Shown: one piece after another, positions 9,093-15,888 of the stretch | Layout: every line of letters begins with the position of its first letter | Numbering within the stretch: position 1 is the first letter of the stretch | From: Thomasclavelia saccharogumia DSM 17460 | GTDB taxonomy: Bacteria; Bacillota_I; Bacilli_A; Erysipelotrichales; Coprobacillaceae | DNA: 64,000 bases | Direction: 5' to 3' | Assembly (NCBI RefSeq): GCF_000686665.1 | Contig: NZ_JMLH01000004.1 | Coordinates: forward strand, 27,901 to 91,900 | Position numbers and translations under genes: made by a program | Notes under the pieces: generated by a model | Databases searched by the model: none | Told to the model about the DNA's origin: nothing | The model's input: only the letters and a program-made list of their open reading frames with translations

Positions 9093-9603
9093 ACATTTTA
9101 AAACGATAACTAAACATAAATATTATGTAATGAAATTATGTTTTCGTTTTGGTTTATATAAGCAAGGATTAAAACATGATTTATCAAAATATTCTTGGAG
9201 CGAATTTTCTACTGGTGCTAAATATTATTTAGGTTATAAATCACCTAATAGTAATGAAAGGGATACTATTGGTTATAGCAGTGCCTGGCTACATCATAAA
9301 GGGCGAAATAAACATCATTGGGAATATTGGATTGATTTTACTAGTCAAGGTATTATTGCAATTGAAATGCCAATTAAATATGTAGTTGAAATGTTTTGTG
9401 ATCGAGTGGCGGCAACAATGGTTTATCGTGGTAAAGATTTTGATTTTACAGCACCGCTTGATTATTATAATAAAACAAGGTTTTATTATGTAATCAATGA
9501 AAATACTGATCGAATAATTAAGGATATGCTGGAACATTTAGCAAATTCTAATCTTGATGAAACAATAAAATATATTAAAGAAACATATTTAAATAGTAAA
9601 TAA
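9079..9603 (+). CDS. DUF5662 family protein
   Basis: 174-residue protein of the DUF5662 family, function unknown. Histidines and acidic residues are conserved in an HD-like pattern: LKHDLSKYSWSEF near residue 35, AWLHHKGRNKHHWEYW near 75, and EMFCDRVAA near 110. They suggest a metal-binding helical fold. No signal peptide or membrane helix. It starts inside the end of scpB (GAGGG upstream), so it is co-transcribed with scpAB. Its probable terminator is split by the inserted element that follows. Confidence 0.8.
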   Translation: MKAIKHFKTITKHKYYVMKLCFRFGLYKQGLKHDLSKYSWSEFSTGAKYYLGYKSPNSNERDTIGYSSAWLHHKGRNKHHWEYWIDFTSQGIIAIEMPIKYVVEMFCDRVAATMVYRGKDFDFTAPLDYYNKTRFYYVINENTDRIIKDMLEHLANSNLDETIKYIKETYLNSK

Positions 9604-9646
9604 AAAAGAGCATTATCCAATGCCATTTTAGTTTAAAAGTGACATT

Positions 9647-9684
9647 GAAGGGAGGGGCTACATAAGGAAGTAGCTTCTCCCTTC
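9647..9684. terminator. GC-rich hairpin at the left edge of the Tn relic
   Basis: GAAGGGAG..GCTAC pairs with GTAGC..CTCCCTTC around an 8-nt loop; no long T run follows. Probably part of the element's left end or a terminator/leader of tnpV. Confidence 0.6.
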
Positions 9685-9751
9685 GGCTTTGTAATCAGCC
9701 AGAGTGATTGAATTGTAGGGAAAATTCAAATCATAACGGAGGATTACAGCA

Positions 9752-10126
9752 ATGGCAAAATCAATTTTTGAAGAAATGGGTGGCACTTATCATGAAGAAA
9801 ACGGGTATCTTATTCCTGACCTTACCTTACCCACCGAAGAAGAAAAGCCCATCGGGATATGGGGACAGCGGCATTTACGGTATATCAAGGAGCATAAGCG
9901 GTTGTTCTATGTCAATCTGCTGACAAGCGGCAAGTTAAACAGTTATCTTGCTGAGATAAATGTGCAGGCAGAGGAATTGTTCTTTCGGCTGGTAAAGCAG
10001 CTTGCCGAAAAAGAAGGCATAACGGAAGAACTCAAAAGCACCAACCCGATGACTTGGATTGGTGCGATGAATAACATACAGGCAAGAACAAGAGAAATCG
10101 TTTATACAGACATCATTTACACATAA
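9752..10126 (+). CDS. tnpV: Transposon-encoded protein TnpV
   Basis: 124-residue TnpV-family protein of Tn4451/Tn4453-type mobilizable transposons; its biochemical role is not established. Recognised by EEMGGTYHEENGYLIPDL, IWGQRHLRYIKEHKR and NLLTSGKLNSYLAEI. AGGAGG-like CGGAGG precedes the ATG by 10 nt. Codon use is clearly more GC-rich than in the chromosomal neighbours, a sign of transfer. A strong terminator follows. Confidence 0.9.
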   Translation: MAKSIFEEMGGTYHEENGYLIPDLTLPTEEEKPIGIWGQRHLRYIKEHKRLFYVNLLTSGKLNSYLAEINVQAEELFFRLVKQLAEKEGITEELKSTNPMTWIGAMNNIQARTREIVYTDIIYT

Positions 10127-10135
10127 TCACACTTC

Positions 10136-10170
10136 GGAAGCGGTATGGGGTTACTCATGCCGCTTCTTTC
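10136..10170 (+). terminator. tnpV terminator
   Basis: GGAAGCGG / CCGCTTCTTTCC stem with an internal TATG/CATG extension, shortly after the tnpV stop. Confidence 0.75.
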
Positions 10171-10257
10171 CTATCTGCACAGTAGAATTTTTCACAAATC
10201 TGTGGTATAATCGTTCCATATCTGAGAGACAACTCGGTATTGTAAAGGAGATATAAG

Positions 10258-10704
10258 ATGAATATCAGGAAAGCAATAATAGATGATTTATCAAGAGTAG
10301 CTGAAATATATGTATTTAATAATAGGATAAATTTTTTCCCTATATTCAAAGATGAAAGTTTTTCTTTTGGTGAGTTGCAAGTCGTTTCATTGGTGGATAA
10401 TTACTTCAAAAAAGAAGAAATTATTGAAAACATATATGTATATGATAACGGATTGATAAAAGGTTTTATTCAAATGAATGGAACAGAGATTTGTAAATTG
10501 TATGTAGATACGTTTTTTCAAAACGAGGGAATTGGCAATGAGCTAATTGAATTTGCAATTAAAGAACTCCACGCAAATAATTTATGGGCATTAGAAAAAA
10601 ATGTTAGAGCAATTTCTTTTTACCAAAGGCATGGCTTTCATTTGACAGGTCAGAAAAAGTTTGAAGAAGATACCACCGAATATCTTGTTAAGTTAGAAAG
10701 ATAA
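10258..10704 (+). CDS. GNAT family N-acetyltransferase
   Basis: 148-residue GCN5-related acetyltransferase that would transfer acetyl from acetyl-CoA to an unknown amine. Key parts: an N-terminal MNIRKAIIDDLSRVAEIY, the acetyl-CoA-binding stretch KLYVDTFFQNEGIGNELIEF (the Q-N-E-G-I-G turn replaces the usual RGxGxG) and a C-terminal ISFYQRHGFHLTG strand. AAGGAG lies 6-8 nt before ATG. First of three cargo genes of the Tn relic; each has its own short leader. Confidence 0.85.
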   Translation: MNIRKAIIDDLSRVAEIYVFNNRINFFPIFKDESFSFGELQVVSLVDNYFKKEEIIENIYVYDNGLIKGFIQMNGTEICKLYVDTFFQNEGIGNELIEFAIKELHANNLWALEKNVRAISFYQRHGFHLTGQKKFEEDTTEYLVKLER

Positions 10705-10729
10705 ATTCGGATTTGCGGAGGATGCCTTT

Positions 10730-11329
10730 ATGAAAAAGCTAATCATATACATACACGGAAAAGGTGGCAGCGCAGAGGAAGCAGAGCATTATAAATCGCT
10801 CTTTAGGGGCTGTGATGTAATTGGTCTTGACTATGCTGCACAGTCACCTTGGGACGCAAAAAAGGAGTTTCCGAGCCTTTTTGACTCGATATGCGGAGAT
10901 CACGAATCGGTAACGGTCATCGCTAATAGCATCGGCGCTTATTTTACGATGATTTCCTTGAATGACAAGCGAATAAAGAAAGCGTTTTTCATCTCTCCCG
11001 TTGTGAATATGGAAAAGCTGATTACGGATATGATGATGTGGGCAAATGTAACCGAGGATGAACTCCGTGAAAAAGGCGAAATTGAAACAACCTTTGGTGA
11101 GACTCTTTCATGGAAATATCTCTGCTATGTAAGAGAGCATCCTGCAAGGTGGACTATTCCAACCCATATTTTGTACGGTGAAAAAGATAATTTAACATCG
11201 TATGAAACAATATCCGAATTTGTAAATCAGAGTAATGCGACATTGACTGTCATGAAAAATGGAGAGCATTGGTTTCACACAGAGGAACAGATGAAATATC
11301 TTGATAACTGGATAGAACAGTTTGCTTGA
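10730..11329 (+). CDS. Alpha/beta hydrolase
   Basis: 199-residue small serine hydrolase. The N-terminal IIYIHGKGGSAEE supplies the oxyanion HG motif; the nucleophile lies in VIANSIGAYF (a degenerate GxSxG, A-N-S-I-G); D appears in LYGEKDNLTS and H in NGEHWFHTEEQ, giving a complete Ser-Asp-His set. No signal peptide, so cytoplasmic. RBS CGGAGGATG lies 9 nt upstream. GC content is higher than in the chromosomal genes. Substrate unknown. Confidence 0.8.
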   Translation: MKKLIIYIHGKGGSAEEAEHYKSLFRGCDVIGLDYAAQSPWDAKKEFPSLFDSICGDHESVTVIANSIGAYFTMISLNDKRIKKAFFISPVVNMEKLITDMMMWANVTEDELREKGEIETTFGETLSWKYLCYVREHPARWTIPTHILYGEKDNLTSYETISEFVNQSNATLTVMKNGEHWFHTEEQMKYLDNWIEQFA

Positions 11330-11355
11330 TAAATGATAATTTACGGGGCGTGTAT

Positions 11356-11793
11356 ATGTTTGATAAAGTGAGTAGAGCACTTACAAGAGAAGATATAGCG
11401 GAAATCGAAGTGAATCTGGGATTTGCATTACCAGAGGATTTTGTAGAACACTATCTGTCCTATAATGGAGGAATACCAACAAAGCCGTTTTTCTATTCTG
11501 AAGAGGAAGATATTGAAACAGAGGTTCAAGTTTTTTTGCCATTAAAACATCGTTATTGTGACATTTCTATAGGAACAGCGGAGGAAAAATATATATTGCT
11601 CAAAGGGAAATCCCCATTGATGACCTCTTATTTTCCCTTTGCCAATGACTATGGTTCTAATCCGATTTGCGTTAATTTGGAGGATGGAGGAGTCTATATT
11701 GTGTATATGGATTTGGGAAAATTGGAGGATAGATGCTTCCGTCGTATTGCAGAGAGTTTTCGTGATTTTGTAGAATCCTTATCTGTTGTTTAG
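11356..11793 (+). CDS. SMI1/KNR4 (SUKH) family protein
   Basis: 145 residues from the ATG at 11356, chosen over 11326, which lies inside the preceding gene's end. The SUKH signature is visible: IAEIEVNLGFALPEDFVEHY, shortened motif LPEDFVEHYLSYNGG, followed by FPFANDYGSNPICVN and VYIVYMDLG. SUKH proteins are frequent immunity proteins to polymorphic toxins. No toxin gene is beside it, so this is an orphan cargo copy and any immunity role is inference. Confidence 0.8.
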   Translation: MFDKVSRALTREDIAEIEVNLGFALPEDFVEHYLSYNGGIPTKPFFYSEEEDIETEVQVFLPLKHRYCDISIGTAEEKYILLKGKSPLMTSYFPFANDYGSNPICVNLEDGGVYIVYMDLGKLEDRCFRRIAESFRDFVESLSVV

Positions 11794-11933
11794 CGAATTA
11801 ATTTAACTAACTTTTTTCAAATTAAATTAGACAGTATTAAATGTAAAATCATCACGATTAATTAAATTTGTTATACTATTTTAGACAATATCCGCACTTT
11901 ATTTTATACTTTAACAGTAACAAAAATGCAGCT

Positions 11934-12251
11934 TTACACTGCATTTTCATATATTAATTTTAATCCTTCTGCAATCATTACACCATCAATTATGCTGTGC
12001 ATGATATTTCCAATCCTTTCACTGTTCCAAAAAATATCATCTAACGTACTTAATGGACTTGATACATTTATCTCTGGTATACCAATCCAACGCTCTTGTC
12101 CCAGCTGAATTAAATATATGTCATACCTGCTCTTTCTTCCGCTTATACTGAATGATGTTATTTCATTGATTTTTTTTATATTTCTTATTTCACATTTCCA
12201 TACCTGCTTTTTATATCTGCAGTTATATCTTATTGTTTTATCCGATTTCAT
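11934..12251 (-). CDS. Small partner protein of integrase/ATPase transposon
   Basis: 105-residue protein that I cannot assign to a named family. It is the last gene of a minus-strand transposition set and its start overlaps the ATPase stop (ATGA-type overlap), so it is translationally coupled. Basic N-terminus, beta-rich middle (YDIYLIQLGQERWIGIPEI) and helical end; no membrane segment. Its fixed position behind the ATPase suggests an accessory transposition factor. Confidence 0.6.
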   Translation of the reverse strand: MKSDKTIRYNCRYKKQVWKCEIRNIKKINEITSFSISGRKSRYDIYLIQLGQERWIGIPEINVSSPLSTLDDIFWNSERIGNIMHSIIDGVMIAEGLKLIYENAV

Positions 12252-13041
12252 TTGCTGCCTCCATTACTGTTTCATTATCGATTACCATTTTCTCTCTGGC
12301 TGCTCCTATTATTAAACAGTGGGTCAATAAATTATTCAGCTTTCTTGATGATCCCTGGCTTGCATTTGATAATGCCTTGAGCGCATCTGGCATTATCAGC
12401 GGCTGTGTTCTTCCTGCTTTTTTTAGCTTTTCAACCACATACCTTTCGATATCTTTCTCATTCATTCCAGAAGTTTCATACTGAATTACAATTCGCTGTT
12501 TCAATGCTTCATGCACAGCTCTGTTGACAGTGTGATTTAATACTGGTGTTCCTGTCAGAATCAGAATCACATAACTGCTCGAATCAAAATTAAAATTCAA
12601 AAGCATTATCAGATCGTTCAGGATCTCTGTTTTCAAAAACTGACCCTCATCTAATATTATGACCGGCACGATCCTTTTCTCATCGACCATCTTTTTTATA
12701 TGTGCCTGGATGTTTCTGAAATTATCTATTTTTTTATGCTGTGGTTCCAGCCCAAGCTGACTGCTCAGCTCACGATAAAATTCAATCGTTGTCAATGTAG
12801 ACATTGGCATATAGATAACCTTATACAGTCCTGGGTTTAGTGTCTCACTGAATTTTTTCATGATAAATGTCTTGCCAGTTCCACTGCGTCCTGTGAAAAG
12901 TCCAATTCCTCGAACATCTTTCAGATAGTTAAGCCGACCAAGTGCTTCTTTAAAATCATTTGTAGATATTTCTATATCAGGCTGTCCTTTTTCAAACGGA
13001 TTGAATTCAAGTCCGTAATAAATCTTAAAATCCTTCATCAT
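12238..13041 (-). CDS. ExeA/TniB-like AAA+ ATPase of transposon
   Basis: 267-residue AAA+ ATPase likely serving as transposition regulator/target selector, like TniB/TnsC/IstB-type partners. Walker A GRSGTGKT near residue 50, Walker B PVIILDEGQ near 125, and a C-terminal KALSNASQGSSRKLNNLL sensor-2-like stretch. AGGAGG lies directly before the paired ATG codons (13041 or 13038); the start overlaps the integrase stop. The partner integrase immediately upstream supports the transposition role. Confidence 0.85.
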   Translation of the reverse strand: MMKDFKIYYGLEFNPFEKGQPDIEISTNDFKEALGRLNYLKDVRGIGLFTGRSGTGKTFIMKKFSETLNPGLYKVIYMPMSTLTTIEFYRELSSQLGLEPQHKKIDNFRNIQAHIKKMVDEKRIVPVIILDEGQFLKTEILNDLIMLLNFNFDSSSYVILILTGTPVLNHTVNRAVHEALKQRIVIQYETSGMNEKDIERYVVEKLKKAGRTQPLIMPDALKALSNASQGSSRKLNNLLTHCLIIGAAREKMVIDNETVMEAANEIG

Positions 13042-14285
13042 GAATCCTCCTGTGCAAATAATGGTTTATTTCTTTTTATTCTGGAATTGTCAACCTTTCT
13101 GACTTCAAAGATTTCTATATAACTGTCATTTTCATATATATAAACGTTGCTTAAATCCGGTTTGTATTTAACTGTTATTCTTGTGCCGATATATTCCTGT
13201 TTTGTTTCATAAATTCTGGTATTGAGTCTGATTGTTGCATCATTGGCTACCTTTCTGGTAACCGTATGATAAAATATCTTTTCAAGTAAATTTGAATCGA
13301 TTCTCCTGATTAAGTTTGAATCATCCATAAATACATTCAATGGTGTTTGACCGTTTAATGATGCATGTGGAGAATTGTTTTTTTGATTGACATATATACC
13401 AAAAGCAGCATCTATATCCTCGATACTTTTAAACTGGCTGAAATCAGTATTGTACATCCACTGTTCCTTTACTGATTTAAAGGCCCGCTCCACCTTTCCT
13501 TTCTGGTTGCCATGAAAGATTTTTGCACGACTTATCTGAATCTGCAGCTGAGCACAGATAAGTGGCAGCTGTTCATTCTTGTACGGTGTGCCGTTGTCAG
13601 TAAAAATTCTTTTTGGTATGCCGTATTTAGTTACAGCTCTCTTTAATACGGTTTGAACATTTACTGCATTGTCTTCGAGAAAAAATCCATAACCAACAAT
13701 CATCCTTGAATGATCATCAATAATCATGATCAGATATGTTCTGAGCTTATGCCCGCTGTCATCGTTAATATAGGAACAGTAAGTAGTATCCATCTGCCAC
13801 ATGTCATTGGAATGTTCCATTTCAAAGGCCCGCATATCTTCAACAGGTATTCGGTTAAGTTCGGGTTTTGAGGCAATAAATCTTGATACTGTTGAAAGTG
13901 ATACATCTTTTTTCAATATATCGCCATCTTCTATCAGTTTTAGATAAATGGAAGTGGCGGTCATCCTGGAGTTGTTTGCTTTCATATCAATGATTTTATT
14001 TTTTACATCTTTGGTCAGTTTGCGTGAATGCCCCTTGTCTTCACGTGTTTTTGGCATCAGCCCATTAAATCCCTCCCTGCGGTACAGGTCATACCAGTAC
14101 CGTACAGTCTGGAAAGAGAATTCTTTAGAAGTGCCGTCAGGATACCGAAACGGAGTAGACGTAATTCTTTTGTAGTACTGCAGCGCAGAACGGTCAGGAT
14201 ATGTTTCATTAAGAACGGGAACGATCAGTTCATACCTGAAAAGTGCAATTTGAATGTTTAAATCTTCTTTTTTACTGTTATTCAT
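13038..14285 (-). CDS. DDE-type integrase/transposase
   Basis: 415-residue transposase with an N-terminal helix-turn-helix (SFQTVRYWYDLYRREGFNGL) and an rve catalytic core. The catalytic residues are visible: D in MWQMDTTYCSY, D in IFTDNGTPYKN, and E in GKVERAFKSVKE, with exactly 35 residues between the last two, a D(35)E core. The ATG at 14285 has AGGAGGTG 8 nt upstream; an upstream frame opening at 14336 is rejected. Heads an operon with the ATPase and the small protein. Appears intact. Confidence 0.9.
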   Translation of the reverse strand: MNNSKKEDLNIQIALFRYELIVPVLNETYPDRSALQYYKRITSTPFRYPDGTSKEFSFQTVRYWYDLYRREGFNGLMPKTREDKGHSRKLTKDVKNKIIDMKANNSRMTATSIYLKLIEDGDILKKDVSLSTVSRFIASKPELNRIPVEDMRAFEMEHSNDMWQMDTTYCSYINDDSGHKLRTYLIMIIDDHSRMIVGYGFFLEDNAVNVQTVLKRAVTKYGIPKRIFTDNGTPYKNEQLPLICAQLQIQISRAKIFHGNQKGKVERAFKSVKEQWMYNTDFSQFKSIEDIDAAFGIYVNQKNNSPHASLNGQTPLNVFMDDSNLIRRIDSNLLEKIFYHTVTRKVANDATIRLNTRIYETKQEYIGTRITVKYKPDLSNVYIYENDSYIEIFEVRKVDNSRIKRNKPLFAQEDS

Positions 14286-14360
14286 ATAGAATACACCTCC
14301 TGACCTAACCATATAACAGAGTGGAGGCATATTCAAAGGAAGGGGTATGGGAAAAAGAAA

Positions 14361-14891
14361 TCATGTAAAAATGATCATATTTTTAGTTGAAATATGCTGC
14401 ATAAACATAACATGATATTCTGAAAAATAATTTATTATGAAATCAAAACATTCAAAGTCACACCTACCAAAAAAAGCCAAAAAAGAAGTGAGACGTTCTT
14501 TGTGAAATTTAATATAAAAGGCAATAATTTTTTTGACCAGTTCTCTAGAAAAACCAGTTATTTTAGAAATAACAGAAGCAGAATCACTGACATTGCGATA
14601 GGACTGGATTATTTTTATTATACAGGGATTGGACAAAATCCGGTAAGGAATGATAATACTGGGCAAAAGAGCATGAGTACAGTTACAGCTTTCGCATTTG
14701 ATTCTAACGATAGAAATTAAAATAGTATTGTCAGAATCAAGAGTTAAATAACGGGGATAGACAGCATGTCTGTGAAAATGACCAGTAGAACCGCATGTAC
14801 ATTTGATTTTAGTAAGAGCAAGAGATGAAATATCAAGGTCATATGAATCTTGAGAATAATTGTTGAAATTGAAGGTTTGAAATGTTATCAT
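14361..14891 (-). CDS. DUF6431 zinc-finger protein of transposon
   Basis: 176-residue protein resembling DUF6431, a family found with this integrase/ATPase pair. Two CxC/CxxC knuckles are present, IKCTCGSTGHFHRHAVYPR and IKCESCNCTHALLP, likely one zinc site. Then comes a helix-turn-helix-like region (SVISKITGFSRELVKKII). The ATG at 14891 is used; the frame also opens at a TTG at 14903 and no RBS is evident. Probably recognises the transposon ends. Transcribed with the integrase, 75 nt upstream. Confidence 0.65.
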   Translation of the reverse strand: MITFQTFNFNNYSQDSYDLDISSLALTKIKCTCGSTGHFHRHAVYPRYLTLDSDNTILISIVRIKCESCNCTHALLPSIIIPYRILSNPCIIKIIQSYRNVSDSASVISKITGFSRELVKKIIAFYIKFHKERLTSFLAFFGRCDFECFDFIINYFSEYHVMFMQHISTKNMIIFT

Positions 14892-14995
14892 AATCTTGTA
14901 CAAAACATACGTTTTGTTTTTTGGGAAAAGAAAGGCAGGAAGGCGAACCGATGACCCTTTCTTTTTTCGTATGTTTAACTCCTTTATATAATAAT

Positions 14996-15048
14996 AAAAC
15001 AGTTAGAATAACTTGCATATAATTTTATCAAATTATTCTAACTGTTTT
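14996..15048. repeat. Perfect 16-bp inverted repeat
   Basis: AAAACAGTTAGAATAA at 14996-15011 and its exact complement at 15033-15048, with a 21-nt spacer. It lies between the transposon genes and the recombinase fragment; may be a bidirectional terminator or transposon end structure. Confidence 0.8.
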
Positions 15049-15105
15049 GTTGCATTTATTAATTTTAATTGACTGGATGGTATTGTTTTTATTTTATATA
15101 ATGTG

Positions 15106-15558
15106 CTAATCAACAACAAAGCCAAACGGCGTATCACCGAGATTGACGGGATAATCCAAAAGCTATACGAGGATAACGCTACTGGCAGGATAAGCGATGA
15201 ACGGTTTGCTACGATGTCAATGTCTTTGGAAGATGAGCAAAGCAGATTGAAAGACAGTATCCCTGAAATGGAAAGCTACCTCGAAAACGCTAAAATCCAA
15301 ACCGAGGGCTTACAGCGGTTTATTGACAAGGCAAAGCGGGTAACGCAGCTAACCGAGCTTACACCCGAACTTGTACACGAGTTCATACAGAAAATCGTGG
15401 TATCCAAACCTGAATACAAAGACGGTAAGCATTATCAAGGCGTGGAAATCTACTACAACGACGTTGGAATTATCCGAGAGCCGTCTCCCGAAGAAATGGA
15501 AGAATACTTTCCCGAGCATTTGAAACGAAAAGCCGCCAAAGCGGCGAAAACGGCATAG
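15106..15558 (+). pseudogene. C-terminal fragment of large serine recombinase
   Basis: The frame encodes only the final ~150 residues of a Tn4451/TnpX-like large serine recombinase: a helical coiled-coil zone (KRRITEIDGIIQKLYEDNA and DERFATMSMSLEDEQ), then TPELVHEFIQKIVV and a DUF4368-type end with HYQGVEIYYNDVG. The Ser-containing catalytic N-terminus is absent; sequence switches from AT-rich to this GC-rich coding tract near 15106, so the nested transposon or an accompanying deletion removed the 5' part. A nominal ATG at 15103 belongs to non-native sequence. Confidence 0.85.
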
Positions 15559-15612
15559 CCGCAGGCTATACCGCTCCAAACACAACAATATTTTATTTGA
15601 GATACAAAGCCG

Positions 15613-15644
15613 TTGGGGCACCTTCCTTACGGAGGGTGCCCCAA
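15613..15644 (+). terminator. Terminator of the recombinase fragment
   Basis: Perfect TTGGGGCACC / GGTGCCCCAA stem followed shortly by a T-rich stretch; GC-rich like the element. Confidence 0.8.
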
Positions 15645-15690
15645 GTTTTGCTCTTTTTATTTTAAAGAAAATTATCTCAATTATATAAAG

Positions 15691-15870
15691 TTAGCACAAT
15701 ATAAACTGATTACTGATATTTTTGTATTCATTAATAGATAGTGAAGGAGTATCAATAGGTAATAAACGCTTTATTGTCTTAGAATCATTAAATGATAATT
15801 TAATGTTTTTGCATCCTACGAGCATTAAAAGCATTAGTAAATATATTAAATATTTAATAAATTTTTTCAT
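15691..15870 (-). CDS. Small predicted lipoprotein at the end of the hydrogenase operon
   Basis: A 59-residue ORF not large enough for usual cut-offs. It starts MKKFIKYLIYLLML, has the lipobox LMLVGC with Cys20, and continues with a polar tail ending NQFILC. GGTGGGAG lies 3-4 nt before the ATG, and the gene begins 18 nt after the hydA stop on the same strand, so it looks like the last operon gene. The mature part is only ~40 residues. It may be a genuine small lipoprotein or a lipoprotein shortened by an early stop. No family recognised. Confidence 0.6.
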   Translation of the reverse strand: MKKFIKYLIYLLMLLMLVGCKNIKLSFNDSKTIKRLLPIDTPSLSINEYKNISNQFILC

Positions 15871-15888
15871 AAACTCCCACCAAATAAT

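Larger units (their letters stand above)
11800..15060. mobile_element. Nested four-gene integrase/ATPase transposable unit
   Basis: Minus-strand set DUF6431 - integrase - ATPase - small protein, inserted into the Tn4451-like relic and separating its cargo from the truncated recombinase. Ends were inferred from where flanking recombinase coding sequence resumes (about 15106) and where AT-rich sequence begins after the SUKH gene (about 11795). AAACATACG at 14903 and CGTATGTTT at 14968 form an inverted pair near the right end. Precise terminal repeats were not established. Confidence 0.55.
9613..15648. mobile_element. Relic of a Tn4451-like (tnpV / large serine recombinase) transposon
   Basis: The segment is bounded by tnpV on the left and the C-terminal piece of a DUF4368-type serine recombinase on the right, both GC-richer than the flanks. 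Between them sit three cargo genes and a second transposable unit. AAAAAGAGCA at about 9603-9612 and TGCTCTTTTT at 15649-15658 are exact complements, as if one terminator hairpin had been split by insertion. Exact ends and the GA target dinucleotide typical of TnpX-type elements were not resolved. Confidence 0.6.

Noticed and set aside
12118..12484. Plus-strand hydrophobic ORFs within the transposon
   Set aside because: They are shadows of the minus-strand ATPase and small-partner genes, which have motifs and RBSs.
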